DNA from: MWBF01 sp040772005
GTDB taxonomy: Bacteria > Chloroflexota > Anaerolineae > CG2-30-64-16
Direction of reading: 5' to 3'
NCBI GenBank assembly: GCA_040772005.1
Contig: JAXGYZ010000004.1
Location: forward strand, 124,001 to 188,000
DNA length: 64,000 bases
This document shows, one piece after another, positions 23,483 to 33,608 of the stretch (within the stretch, counting starts at the first letter, position 1; every line of letters starts with the position of its first letter). The notes below the pieces were generated by a model that saw nothing but the letters and a program-made list of their open reading frames with translations, was not told where the DNA came from and did not search any database. Position numbers and translations under genes: made by a program.

Positions 23483-25753
23483 TCATTTGGGCAGCAGCAG
23501 GAACGCGCCCAACAACAGCGACACAGCCACCAGCCCTACCAGCAGGTAGTTCTGCGCCTTGCCCGTCTGGATAACCCGCAGCGCGCTGCCGAGCCAGCCC
23601 GCCACCGCACCGATGCCATTGACTGCGCCATCGACGATGTGGAAGTCAAAGCGATGGCTGAGCTGCGCCAGCCAGCGGCCGATCATTCCCGCGCCATCCA
23701 CGATGGTGTCGTCGATGACGTTGGAGTCGAACTTGAACAGCGCGTTCGCCAGCCTCTGCGTCCCCTTGATGAAGACCCGGTGATACAGCTCGTCGAAGTA
23801 GTACTTGTTCTGCAGAATCGGGTAGAGCCGGCCCAGCGGTCGCGCCAGCGGGTCGAGCGTGTCGCTCTGTGCGCGCGCCGCGTATCCGCGATACACCGTC
23901 CAGCCCAGGAACAGCCCGCCCAGCGCAACCACCAGCGACGTGAGCAGCGGGACCGCGCTGAAGGGCAGCGTCGCGACCTCGATGTGCAGCGCCTCGGCCA
24001 GGCCGCCGATGTAATGGTGGAACGGGTTCGAGGACAGCGCGCCCAGAACCGGGAACGATTCGGGAATGCCCACCCAGCCCAGGCCGACCGCAAAGACCGC
24101 CAGCCCCATCAGCGGGACGGTCATCCAGGCGAAGATGCTGTCGTGCTCCGACGCACGGTCGGCGGCCTCCGTGCGCGGCCGGCCGAAGAAGGTCATCACG
24201 ATTTGCCGCGCGGTATAGAACGCGGTCAGCAGCGCCGCGAGGGCCAGCACAAGGAAGATGACCGTGTGCCCGTGACCCCAGGCGTCGGCCAGGATTTCGT
24301 CCTTCGACCAGAAGCCCGCAGTGACGAGCGGGAAGCCGCTCAGCGCGAGACCGCCGATGATGAAAGTCCACGCGGTCCGCGGCATCCGGCTGAACAGCCC
24401 GCCCATGTTGCGCATATCCTGGGGATCGAAGACGGGTTGAAGGTTGGCAGGTTGCAGGTTAGCATGGTCGTGTGCATGGGCGTCGGCTGCTGCATGGTGG
24501 CCATGGCCGTGCGCGGTCTCGTGATGCCCGTGCTCCATGCCGTGAATCACGCTGCCGGAGCCGAGGAACAGGAGCGCCTTGAAGAACGAGTGCGTCAGCA
24601 GGTGGAAGGTGGCCGCCACGTACGCGCCCATGCCCAACGCCGCAAACATATAGCCGAGCTGCGAGATCGTCGAATAGGCGAGCACCTTCTTGATGTCGTT
24701 CTGCGCCAGCGCAATCGTGGCGGCAAACAGCGCAGTGAACGCGCCGATGAACGCCATGAACTGTAACGCCGCGCCGTGCTCGACTGCCTGCATCAGCGGG
24801 AAGGTGCGGATGGCCAGATACACGCCGGCAGACACCATCGTGGCCGCATGGATCAACGCGGAGACGGGCGTCGGGCCTTCCATCGCGTCGGGCAGCCAGA
24901 CGTGGAGCGGGAACTGCGCGCTCTTGCCGATGGCGCCGGTGAAGATGAGGATGGCGATGACGGTGGCCCACGGCGTCGGCCCGATGATCGGGACGTTGAC
25001 GGTCGTCGTCGCCAGCCGCTCCAGCACCGCCGGCTGGAAGATGTCCGCGTAGCTCAGCGAGCCCGTCAGCCCGTACAGCAGCAGGAAGCCGGCCAGCATC
25101 CCCGTGTCACCGATGCGCGTGGTCAGGAACGCCTTCAGCCCGGCCTCTTTCGGCGTAATCTGCTTGGGATTCGGATACTTACGCGCGTACCAGAAGCCGA
25201 TCAGCAGGTACGAGCACAGGCCCATGATTTCCCAGAAGAGCAGCGCAAGGATCAGGTTGTCGGCCAGGATGAAACCGATCATGCCCGTGGCGAACAGGGC
25301 GATGTAGGCGAAGAAGCGGCTGGCGAGCCGGTCGGCGTGGCCCGGTTCCGCCGGCTTCCCGCGCTCGTCGTGCTCAGACTCCGGCTTGCCCACGCCCATG
25401 TAGCCGACCGAATAGACAAATATCATGAAGCAGACGAAGGGCACCATGAACAGCATGGCCGCGGACAGCGGATCCAGCGCAAAGCCGAACGCGTGCCAGG
25501 TGCGGCCGGTCGGCAGCCAGTCGCGGAACACGCGGAAGGGATGCTCACCGAAGTGCTCGATGCCGAACGTGGTGAACGTGATGGCCCAGCCCAACACCCA
25601 CGCCAGGCCGATGCCGCCGAGCGCCAGCCCCGCGCTGAGCTTCTTGCTGCGGTGCGCCCACAACACGATGAGCGCAAACGCAGCCAGCGGCAGGAAGGGC
25701 AGAACCGGCGTCAGGTTGAAAATGGCCGGGAAGGAAGACGCTTGTTCGCTCAT
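23483..25753 (-). CDS. nuoL: NADH-quinone oxidoreductase subunit L (membrane-arm locus 1), with expanded loop
   Basis: A 756-residue antiporter-like subunit, over 100 residues longer than usual. Core motifs include LLFWEIMGLCSYLLIGFW, KSAQFPLHVWLPDAMEGP, SALIHAATMVSAGVY, KKVLAYSTISQLGYMFAALG and THSFFKALLFLGSGSVIHGM. The C-terminal long lateral helix and last membrane segment are present. The loop after SVIHGM normally runs directly to the DIRxMGGL motif; here it is expanded into a His-rich stretch and then an ANLQPANLQPV repeat encoded by a heptamer repeat element. ATG 25753 lies 3 nt after the nuoK stop. Confidence 0.95.
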   Translation of the reverse strand: MSEQASSFPAIFNLTPVLPFLPLAAFALIVLWAHRSKKLSAGLALGGIGLAWVLGWAITFTTFGIEHFGEHPFRVFRDWLPTGRTWHAFGFALDPLSAAMLFMVPFVCFMIFVYSVGYMGVGKPESEHDERGKPAEPGHADRLASRFFAYIALFATGMIGFILADNLILALLFWEIMGLCSYLLIGFWYARKYPNPKQITPKEAGLKAFLTTRIGDTGMLAGFLLLYGLTGSLSYADIFQPAVLERLATTTVNVPIIGPTPWATVIAILIFTGAIGKSAQFPLHVWLPDAMEGPTPVSALIHAATMVSAGVYLAIRTFPLMQAVEHGAALQFMAFIGAFTALFAATIALAQNDIKKVLAYSTISQLGYMFAALGMGAYVAATFHLLTHSFFKALLFLGSGSVIHGMEHGHHETAHGHGHHAAADAHAHDHANLQPANLQPVFDPQDMRNMGGLFSRMPRTAWTFIIGGLALSGFPLVTAGFWSKDEILADAWGHGHTVIFLVLALAALLTAFYTARQIVMTFFGRPRTEAADRASEHDSIFAWMTVPLMGLAVFAVGLGWVGIPESFPVLGALSSNPFHHYIGGLAEALHIEVATLPFSAVPLLTSLVVALGGLFLGWTVYRGYAARAQSDTLDPLARPLGRLYPILQNKYYFDELYHRVFIKGTQRLANALFKFDSNVIDDTIVDGAGMIGRWLAQLSHRFDFHIVDGAVNGIGAVAGWLGSALRVIQTGKAQNYLLVGLVAVSLLLGAFLLLPK
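24435..24463. repeat. Heptamer repeat element embedded in the nuoL coding sequence
   Basis: On the plus strand the units are GGTTGAA GGTTGGC AGGTTGC AGGTTAG, a 7-bp period. Read on the minus strand it encodes ANLQPANLQPV in the expanded NuoL loop. It shares GTTGAAGGTTGGCAGGTTG with the intercistronic repeat at 38541-38559. Confidence 0.8.
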
Positions 25754-25756
25754 CGG

Positions 25757-26065
25757 CTATCCCTTCATCATGTCGATTTCTTCGACATTCACCGTGTTGC
25801 GCTGGCGATAAATCGCGATGATCAGGGCCAGGCCCACCGCAGCTTCCGCGGCCGCCACGGTGATCACGAAAATGGCGAAGAGCTGGCCCGTCATCTGGTC
25901 AGGCCCGGTGTGCCGCCAGAAGGCCAGGAGGTTGATGTTGACCGCGTTGAGCATCAGCTCGACGCCCATCAGGATGCCGACCGCGTTCCGCCGCGCCAGC
26001 GCGCCGAAAACCCCGATGCAAAACAGGGCCGCAGCCACGAGCAGATACCAGGAGAGTGGGACCAT
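25757..26065 (-). CDS. nuoK: NADH-quinone oxidoreductase subunit K (membrane-arm locus 1)
   Basis: A 102-residue three-helix subunit. GVFGALARRNAVGILMGVELMLNAVNINLLAF carries the conserved membrane Glu and the Asn/Val face (quoted in part), and VITVAAAEAAVGLALIIAIYR the second Glu; it ends in VNVEEIDMMKG. It is followed after 3 nt by nuoL. Its upstream gap to nuoJ holds 7-bp repeats. Confidence 0.95.
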   Translation of the reverse strand: MVPLSWYLLVAAALFCIGVFGALARRNAVGILMGVELMLNAVNINLLAFWRHTGPDQMTGQLFAIFVITVAAAEAAVGLALIIAIYRQRNTVNVEEIDMMKG

Positions 26066-26081
26066 AAGTTGGCTCCGCAGG

Positions 26082-26171
26082 AATTGCTAATTACTAATTA
26101 CTGGTTACTGATTATGGATCACAAGTCACTGTCTCTGTATTTTCTGTGTATTCCGTGTATTCCGTGGTTAC
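26082..26171. repeat. Heptamer (ATTACTA/ATTACTG) and TGTATTCCG repeats between nuoJ and nuoK
   Basis: Units ATTGCTA ATTACTA ATTACTG GTTACTG ATTATGG ATCACAA GTCACTG run at a strict 7-bp period. They are followed by TGTATTTTC TGTGTATTCCG TGTATTCCG TGGTTACTC. The AT-rich block fills the ~100-bp gap and reaches the nuoJ stop codon. Confidence 0.75.
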
Positions 26172-26671
26172 TCCCGCTCGCGCGCGATGATGATCGCGCC
26201 GATCATGGCGGTGACCAGCAGCACCGACGCGACCTCGAAGGGGACCGCGTACGCGCCAACGAAGTCTGCGCCGAGCCGCGCGATGGCGTCCGCCGGCACG
26301 TCACCGACGGGTGCGCCGCCCGCGGCTGCGGGCCACGGGACGCGCGAGACGATCACGGCCAGCGCCACGAACAGCAGCGCAGCGAAACCGCCCACGACAC
26401 CCCACTGGCTGTTGAAGCGCGCCTGATTCGGATCCATGATGCCCCGACTGAGCATGATGGCGAAGATAATCAACGTGGAGATCGCGCCGACGTAGACCAG
26501 AACCTGCGTGACCGCCAGGAACTCGGCATGGAGGAAGATGAAGATGGCCGCAATGCCGAAGAATGTCGCCACCAGCCAGAGCGCCGCGCGGAGCAGGTTG
26601 CGCGTGGTCACGGTCATCAGCGCCGCACCGAGCGTCAGAAGAGCCAGGATGATAAAGATGGCCTGCTGCAT
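26168..26671 (-). CDS. nuoJ: NADH-quinone oxidoreductase subunit J (membrane-arm locus 1)
   Basis: A 167-residue subunit with five membrane helices. LRAALWLVATFFGIAAIFIFLHAEFLAVTQVLVYVGAIS (quoted in part as HAEFLAVTQVLVYVGAIS) carries the TM3 pi-bulge region, and AVPFEVASVLLVTAMIGAI the last helix. I placed the start at ATG 26671, with AGGAAGG upstream; the open frame continues far 5' only as a shadow of nuoH. A Pro/Ala/Gly-rich loop lies around residues 108-135. It sits between nuoH and nuoK. Confidence 0.93.
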   Translation of the reverse strand: MQQAIFIILALLTLGAALMTVTTRNLLRAALWLVATFFGIAAIFIFLHAEFLAVTQVLVYVGAISTLIIFAIMLSRGIMDPNQARFNSQWGVVGGFAALLFVALAVIVSRVPWPAAAGGAPVGDVPADAIARLGADFVGAYAVPFEVASVLLVTAMIGAIIIARERE

Positions 26672-26739
26672 GAACGCCTTCCTAAGAGTCCCTAACAAAA
26701 CCGCTGGGGCCGGTCTCTGACCGTGCCCCGACATAGCGT

Positions 26740-27930
26740 CTACGCCGTGGCCCAGCCGTGCTGCGCCGCATAGCGTCGCGCGGCCCGCCCCAGGAGCAGC
26801 CCAGCCACAGCGATGATCGCCGCGTTGCCCACCAGCAGCAGGAGCATCTGCACGATGGTGGGGCCTGCCTGTTCCGGCTGGCGGCCAACCTGAAGCACGA
26901 TGGCCGACCAGAGCAGATTGGCAAGCGACGCGGGCACCAACACCTTCCATGCGAACGCCAGCATCTGATCGATACGGAAGCGCGGCCAGGTGCCGCGAAT
27001 CCACATCAGCAGGAAGATGACCGCCAGGGTCTTGATGATGAAATAGAGCGGCCCCAGCACGGGCGCCACGGACGCAAACGGCCCCCGCCAGCCGCCCAGG
27101 AACAGCGTGGTCGTGATAGCCGAGATGGCGAACAGGTTGCCGTATTCGGCAATGTAGAACCAGCCGAACTTCAGGCCGCTGTACTCGACGAAATAGCCGG
27201 CCACGATTTCCGAGTCGGCCTCCAGCAGGTCGAAGGGTGCGCGACCCGTCTCCGCGGCCGCGGCCAGCAGGTAGGTGATGAAGGCCACGGGCAGCACGAA
27301 GATGAAGGGCACCACCTGCCGCTCGACGATATCGCCCATCCGCATGGTGCTGGTGACGAGGACGACCGTCGCGATGGACAGGACCATCGGGACCTCGTAG
27401 CTGAGGAGCTGCGCGACCACCCGGAACGCGCCCAGCAGCGCAAACTTGTTGTTGGAGGACCAGCCAGCCATGATAACCGCGATGGTCGTAATCGACCCGA
27501 CGGCCACCACGTAGAGCGCGCCAATGTTGAGGTTCTGGCCGATCATGCCGCGACCGAAGGGCACGACCGCCCACAGCAGCGCAGCGGCCCCGGCGATGAG
27601 GATGGGCGCAAGATTGAAGACGGGCTTGTCGGCCCCGGCGGGCACGATATCCTCTTTGACGAGCATCTTGACCGCGTCCGCAATGGCCTGGAAGATGCCG
27701 AAGGGCCCGACGCGGTTGGGGCCGATGCGATTCTGGATGCGGCCAATGACCTTGCGCTCCATCCACGTCAGCGTCAGGGTGGCAAGGACCGGCATCAGCA
27801 CCAGGATGATGCCGACGATTACGTAGTTGACCAAATCCACGCCCCAATCGGGCAGGAAGCCGCTGATCCAGGTCGTCCAGGAGCGTGCCAGGTTGACGAA
27901 GAAGTTACGAATGTAATCCATCAATGCCAC
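26740..27930 (-). CDS. nuoH: NADH-quinone oxidoreductase subunit H (membrane-arm locus 1)
   Basis: A 396-residue quinone-site subunit. WMERKVIGRIQNRIGPNRVGP is the TM1-loop signature (quoted in part), with SSNNKFALLGAFRVVAQLLSYEVP and GRAPFDLLEADSEIVAGY forming the Q-chamber loop. Compared with the second NuoH (36367) it has about 55 more residues, including an N-terminal extension (residues 1-35) and a C-terminal tail. Its ATG overlaps the end of nuoA by 10 nt. Confidence 0.95.
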   Translation of the reverse strand: MALMDYIRNFFVNLARSWTTWISGFLPDWGVDLVNYVIVGIILVLMPVLATLTLTWMERKVIGRIQNRIGPNRVGPFGIFQAIADAVKMLVKEDIVPAGADKPVFNLAPILIAGAAALLWAVVPFGRGMIGQNLNIGALYVVAVGSITTIAVIMAGWSSNNKFALLGAFRVVAQLLSYEVPMVLSIATVVLVTSTMRMGDIVERQVVPFIFVLPVAFITYLLAAAAETGRAPFDLLEADSEIVAGYFVEYSGLKFGWFYIAEYGNLFAISAITTTLFLGGWRGPFASVAPVLGPLYFIIKTLAVIFLLMWIRGTWPRFRIDQMLAFAWKVLVPASLANLLWSAIVLQVGRQPEQAGPTIVQMLLLLVGNAAIIAVAGLLLGRAARRYAAQHGWATA

Positions 27931-28277
27931 TCCAGGGCTTTCTTGCGCCAGGCATAGAGCAAGCCGCCGAGCAGGATGGCGACGAACAGCGCCATCTCCA
28001 CCAACGCATAGAGTCCCAGCTTGTTATAGGCCACGGCCCACGGAAAAACGAAGATGGCTTCCACGTCGAACACGACGAAAATCAGGGCATAAAGATAATA
28101 TTGGGCCTTGAACTGCACCCACGTATCACCGATGGTTTCCATACCGCATTCGTAGGTCATATTCTTTGCGGGGTTAGGTTTCTTGGGGCGAATCAGCCAG
28201 GACATCACAAGCCCGATGACTGGAAGAGCAAAGGCAATCACGGCGAAGATGCCGATAAACGCGTACTGCGACAGCAC
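27921..28277 (-). CDS. nuoA: NADH-quinone oxidoreductase subunit A (membrane-arm locus 1)
   Basis: A 118-residue three-helix subunit. KNMTYECGMETIGDTWVQFK is the conserved TM1-2 loop with its Cys (quoted in full as 20 residues), and YALIFVVFDVEAIFVFPWAV the TM2 acidic pair. It opens the membrane-only nuo locus, transcribed away from the complete locus. The predicted promoter lies at 28400-28428, giving a leader of about 115 nt. Confidence 0.95.
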   Translation of the reverse strand: MLSQYAFIGIFAVIAFALPVIGLVMSWLIRPKKPNPAKNMTYECGMETIGDTWVQFKAQYYLYALIFVVFDVEAIFVFPWAVAYNKLGLYALVEMALFVAILLGGLLYAWRKKALEWH

Positions 28278-28399
28278 GGTCTACCCTCCTTTGGGCCGCG
28301 CAAGCAACGGGCTCGCGCCATAAGTACAAACGAAACCAAGATGGACACATGGTGTGCTGGACAGAGGAAACGTATACCGTCCAGCGTGAAAGCTCGCAC

Positions 28400-28428
28400 A
28401 TTGTAACATAGACGCATGAGGAATGCAA
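28400..28428 (-). promoter_or_regulatory. Promoter of nuo locus 1
   Basis: Read on the minus strand: TTGCAT (28423-28428), a 17-nt spacer, TACAAT (28400-28405). The start would be near 28393. Confidence 0.65.
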
Positions 28429-28494
28429 AGCAGCAAAACGAGGTATTCTGTAACTTACCGCACTTGCACCGTGAAGATGTGATGTGATTTTGGT

Positions 28495-28524
28495 TTGACA
28501 AAGGCCGGAGCTTCGTGATAGACT
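28495..28524 (+). promoter_or_regulatory. Promoter of nuo locus 2
   Basis: A perfect TTGACA (28495-28500), an 18-nt spacer and TAGACT (28519-28524). The start would be near 28531, about 90 nt before nuoA. Confidence 0.65.
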
Positions 28525-28620
28525 GCGCTAGTCTGCGGCCCGGGCAGGGCTGACAAATTGTACCTGTCCCCAAAACAGCCATTCAGCCTGATATCAGCCA
28601 GCGATGGAGTATACAAGGTC

Positions 28621-28977
28621 ATGCCAGAAGGCTATCTTCCGATACTCGTGATGGTCATTATCGCCTCGGTCTTCGCCGTGATTGCGCTCAGCGTCTCGGC
28701 GCTGCTGGGCCCCCGCCGCCACAATCCGGCCAAAGATGAGCCTTATGAGTCGGGCATTATGCCCTTCGGTGATGCCCGACGGCGCTTCCCGGTCCAGTTC
28801 TACGTCGTAGCCGTCCTCTTTATTCTCTTCGATGTTGAAGTCATCCTCATGTACCCGTGGGCCGTGATGGCCCGCCGGCTCGGCCTGTTCGGGCTGATTC
28901 AAATGGGGATCTTCGTTGCCATTCTGCTGGTCGGCTTCGTGTACGCCTGGAAGAATGATGCCTTCAAATGGCAATAA
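28621..28977 (+). CDS. nuoA: NADH-quinone oxidoreductase subunit A (complete locus 2)
   Basis: A 118-residue three-helix subunit with KDEPYESGIMPFGDARRRFP as the TM1-2 loop and FILFDVEVILMYPWAV in TM2. The loop Cys seen in NuoA of locus 1 (YECGME) is Ser here (YESGIM), a difference at a position known to be redox- and state-sensitive in mitochondrial ND3. ATG 28621 is chosen over the upstream GTG/TTG starts because AAGG precedes it and the family begins here. It is the first gene of the 12-gene locus. Confidence 0.95.
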   Translation: MPEGYLPILVMVIIASVFAVIALSVSALLGPRRHNPAKDEPYESGIMPFGDARRRFPVQFYVVAVLFILFDVEVILMYPWAVMARRLGLFGLIQMGIFVAILLVGFVYAWKNDAFKWQ

Positions 28978-29001
28978 TCACACGCGTTAGCGGAGTGTCC
29001 C

Positions 29002-29526
29002 ATGGGTCTTGAAGAACGTCTCCCCGATGAGGGAGTTGTCACGACGACGCTCGAACAGGCAGTCAACTGGGGGCGCAAGTTCTCGCTGTTCCCCTTGACC
29101 TTCGGCCTGGCCTGTTGCGCCATCGAATCCATTACCTCCGGCGTCAGCCGGTTCGACATCAGCCGGTTCGGGTCGGAGGTTTTTCGCGCTTCCCCCCGCC
29201 AGGCCGACCTGATGATCGTTTCGGGCCGCGTCAGCAACAAGATGGCCCCCGTCGTCAAGCGCCTGTATGATCAGATGCTCGAACCCAAGTGGGTCATTGC
29301 GATGGGCATCTGTGCCAGCGCGGGCGGCCCTTTCAACAACTACGCTATCATTCAGGGGGTGGACAAAATCATTCCGGTGGATGTCTATGTCCCCGGCTGC
29401 CCGCCGCGGCCGGAAGCCCTGTTCTATGCCATTACCCTGTTGCAGCAGAAAATCCAGAAGGACAAGTTCCGCGACCGGGCCTACAGCCGGAAGCTGGCGG
29501 CTGAGGCCGCGCGCACACAGGCTTAA
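29002..29526 (+). CDS. nuoB: NADH-quinone oxidoreductase subunit B
   Basis: A 174-residue peripheral-arm subunit carrying the terminal 4Fe-4S cluster N2. Ligands are the adjacent pair in LACCAIE, the Cys in MGICASAGG and the one in VPGCPPRPE. It passes electrons to quinone. It lies 24 nt after nuoA and 136 nt before nuoCD; this gap contains a strong hairpin. Confidence 0.96.
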   Translation: MGLEERLPDEGVVTTTLEQAVNWGRKFSLFPLTFGLACCAIESITSGVSRFDISRFGSEVFRASPRQADLMIVSGRVSNKMAPVVKRLYDQMLEPKWVIAMGICASAGGPFNNYAIIQGVDKIIPVDVYVPGCPPRPEALFYAITLLQQKIQKDKFRDRAYSRKLAAEAARTQA

Positions 29527-29577
29527 GCCGCTGCGTTGCAGCGTGTGATACGGGCGCACAGCTCTATCCGAATAGCT

Positions 29578-29630
29578 TGTAGCATAGGGCCTTGTGCCCG
29601 ACCTGACGCCCACAAGGGGGCTATGCTACA
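29578..29630. repeat. Stem-loop between nuoB and nuoCD
   Basis: TGTAGCATAG (29578-29587) pairs perfectly with CTATGCTACA (29621-29630), extended by CTTGTG/CACAAG inside. It is an intercistronic palindrome without a T-tract, so it more likely acts on mRNA stability than on termination. Confidence 0.7.
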
Positions 29631-29662
29631 CAGCATCGGACAGATACGTAGCAGATCGAGGC

Positions 29663-31462
<1,800 letters not shown>

Positions 31463-31465
<3 letters not shown>

Positions 31466-31568
31466 CGATTGAAGATTACAGATTGCAGATTGCAGATTTG
31501 TGAAGTGGGCGGATGTGTCGTGCTAACTGGCTCAATCTTCAATCTTCAATTTTCAATCTGTGATTGAG
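31463..31568. repeat. GATTGAA-type heptamer inverted repeat between nuoCD and nuoEF
   Basis: The left block has GATTGAA GATTACA GATTGCA GATTGCA GATT units (31468-31498). The right block (31531-31568) is the inverse type, CAATCTT CAATCTT CAATTTT CAATCTG TGATTGAG. It is a close relative of the 13304-13461 element and ends in the ribosome site of nuoEF. Confidence 0.8.
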
Positions 31569-31577
31569 GGGGCATGC

Positions 31578-33500
31578 GTGCTTTCAGAACAAGCCATTAA
31601 CGAAATTCGGGCGCTCCAGGCCCGTTATCCGGTTGCGCGTTCCGCGTTGGGACCGGCGCTCTATGTTGCGCAGCGTGAGGTGGGCTGGCTGCCGCCCGAG
31701 GCCATCGCCGCAGTCGGCGGCCTGTTCGGGCTGGACCCGGCGGAAGTGGCCGAGTTCGCCAGCTTCTATCATATGTACAACATCCACCACGAGCCCGGCC
31801 AGTATACCATCGAGCTGTGCGACAATGTGCCGTGCATGCTGCGCGGCTCCGCCCGGCTCGGTGACATGCTCCAGGAGCGGCTCGGGGTAGCCTTTGGGGA
31901 GACGACCGCAGACGGCAAGTTCACGCTCGGCCACGTCGAGTGTCTCGGCGCGTGCGCGACGGCCCCCATGTTCATGTGTACGGAGAAGTACACGGGCCGC
32001 ATCCGCTACTTCGAGGAACTGGACACCCCGGAGAAGCTGGATGAGGCACTGGCGCTGATCGCCTCGGGCCACGGCTTCGACACGACGGAACGCTGGCCGC
32101 TCGGCCCGTTCCGCCACGGCGGCCGCCCAGACACCAACTTCCTGCTGGGCCGCGTCGACAAGGCGGATTCGCACCGCATCGATACCTACGTTGCGGACGG
32201 TGGCTACGAGACGGCGCGCGAAATCCTGACCGGCGGCAAGACGCCCGCCGATGTCGTGGCCGTGATGAAGGATGCGAACGTGCGCGGGCGCGGCGGCGCA
32301 GGCTTCTCTGCAGGCGTCAAATGGGGCTTCATCCCCGCGGGCGTGTATCCCCGCTACCTCGTCGTCAACGCCGACGAATCTGAGCCTGGCACGTTCAAAG
32401 ACCGCATGATTATGGAATATGACCCCCACCAGCTCATCGAGGGGATTATCCTGACCACCTACGCCATCGAGGCGGAGCACGCCTTCATCTACGTACGTGG
32501 GGAGTACTACTTCGCGGCGCAGCGGCTGCAAGCCGCCATTGCGGAGGCGGAGGCGCGCGGCTTCCTGGGCGACAACATCTTCGGCAGCGGCAAGAAGCTG
32601 CGCATCGTCGTCCACCGGGGCGCAGGCGCGTACGAGTGCGGCGAGGAAACCGCGCAGCTCACGTCGCTGGAAGGCTATCGCGGCCACCCGCGACTCAAGC
32701 CGCCCTTCCCCGCGGTCGCAGGCCTGTACGGCAAACCAACCATCGTCAACAACGTGGAGACCATCTCCAACGTGCCGCATGTGCTCAGCCACGGCGCAAA
32801 TTGGTACAAGCAGTGGGGTACGCCCCAGAGCACGGGCTTCCGCATCTTCTGCATCAGCGGACAGGTCCAGAAGCCGGGCCTCTACGAGCTGCCGCACGGC
32901 GTCACCCTGCGCGAGCTCATCTACGACTGGGGCGGCGGGCTGACTGAGGAAGCCGGCGAGCTCAAGGCCATCGTGCCGGGCGGCCTGTCCATGCAGTTGT
33001 TGGACAGCAGCCAGCTTGACGTCCCGATGGACTTCGAGAGTGTCCAGAAGGCCGGGTCGAGCCTGGGCGCGGCCGCGGTCATCGTGATCGGCAAGAACCA
33101 GAGCATGGTCGAGCTGGCGCGGCGCACCATTGCGTTCTACCGCGAGGAAAGCTGCGGCAAGTGTACGCCCTGTCGTGAAGGCACGGGCTGGTTAGAGAAG
33201 ATTCTCGAACGCATCGAAGCGGGTGAAGGCCGGGTGGACGACATCGCGCTGATGCTCTACATCGCAGATATGATTGCGGGCAAGAGCTTCTGCCCGTTCT
33301 CGTTCGCGGCCGTGTGGGGCCTGCAGAGCAACCTCGCCAAGTTCCGGCCCGAGTTCGATGCCGCGATTGCCAGCGCAACCGAGCAGCCGGTCATTCCGAT
33401 CCGGCCCATCTACCGGCCCGATCCTGGCCGGCCCTCCGGCGTGACTGCGCCGAGCCTGCCACAGGAAGAGAAGTTCAACGCGCCGACGGTGAAACGGTAA
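31578..33500 (+). CDS. nuoEF: Fused NADH-quinone oxidoreductase subunits E and F
   Basis: A 640-residue fusion. Residues ~1-160 are NuoE, with 2Fe-2S ligands in CDNVPCMLRG and CLGACATAPM. Residues ~190-610 are NuoF: GRGGAGFSAGVKWGF is the NADH/FMN loop, ADESEPGTFKDR the flavin site, and SCGKCTPCREGT holds three N3 cluster ligands, with a fourth Cys in SFCPFSF. I take GTG 31578 as start because GAGGGGG (31566-31572) precedes it; the frame is also open from GTG 31560. The E-F fusion is less common than CD. Confidence 0.95.
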   Translation: MLSEQAINEIRALQARYPVARSALGPALYVAQREVGWLPPEAIAAVGGLFGLDPAEVAEFASFYHMYNIHHEPGQYTIELCDNVPCMLRGSARLGDMLQERLGVAFGETTADGKFTLGHVECLGACATAPMFMCTEKYTGRIRYFEELDTPEKLDEALALIASGHGFDTTERWPLGPFRHGGRPDTNFLLGRVDKADSHRIDTYVADGGYETAREILTGGKTPADVVAVMKDANVRGRGGAGFSAGVKWGFIPAGVYPRYLVVNADESEPGTFKDRMIMEYDPHQLIEGIILTTYAIEAEHAFIYVRGEYYFAAQRLQAAIAEAEARGFLGDNIFGSGKKLRIVVHRGAGAYECGEETAQLTSLEGYRGHPRLKPPFPAVAGLYGKPTIVNNVETISNVPHVLSHGANWYKQWGTPQSTGFRIFCISGQVQKPGLYELPHGVTLRELIYDWGGGLTEEAGELKAIVPGGLSMQLLDSSQLDVPMDFESVQKAGSSLGAAAVIVIGKNQSMVELARRTIAFYREESCGKCTPCREGTGWLEKILERIEAGEGRVDDIALMLYIADMIAGKSFCPFSFAAVWGLQSNLAKFRPEFDAAIASATEQPVIPIRPIYRPDPGRPSGVTAPSLPQEEKFNAPTVKR

Positions 33501-33504
33501 CGAC

Positions 33505-33590
33505 GAATTGAAGATTGAAGATGAAAGATTGAAGATTGGGCTCTGCGCCTGATCTGCTATCTGCCTCAAATCTTTGGTCTTCAGTCTTCC
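33505..33590. repeat. GATTGAA-type heptamer repeat between nuoEF and nuoG
   Basis: Left block GAATTGAA GATTGAA GATGAAA GATTGAA GATTG (33505-33537). The right block (33565-33590) is a degenerate inverse (CAAATCTTTGGTCTTCAGTC). Same family as the elements at 13304 and 31463. Confidence 0.7.
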
Positions 33591-33608
33591 ACCTGTTGAG
33601 GTTTTCGT

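Larger units (their letters stand above)
28278..28620. other. Divergent regulatory gap between the two nuo loci
   Basis: The 343-bp region contains no supportable gene. It holds one promoter for each direction (28400-28428 minus, 28495-28524 plus). Regulators binding here could set the ratio of the two Complex I loci. Confidence 0.7.

Noticed and set aside
26672..27847. Open frame extending upstream of nuoJ through nuoH
   Set aside because: The NuoJ family begins at ATG 26671 with a ribosome site; the upstream part is an out-of-frame reading of nuoH.
28174..28582. Minus-strand ORFs in the divergent nuo gap
   Set aside because: They overlap nuoA and both promoters and have Cys/Arg-rich shadow composition.
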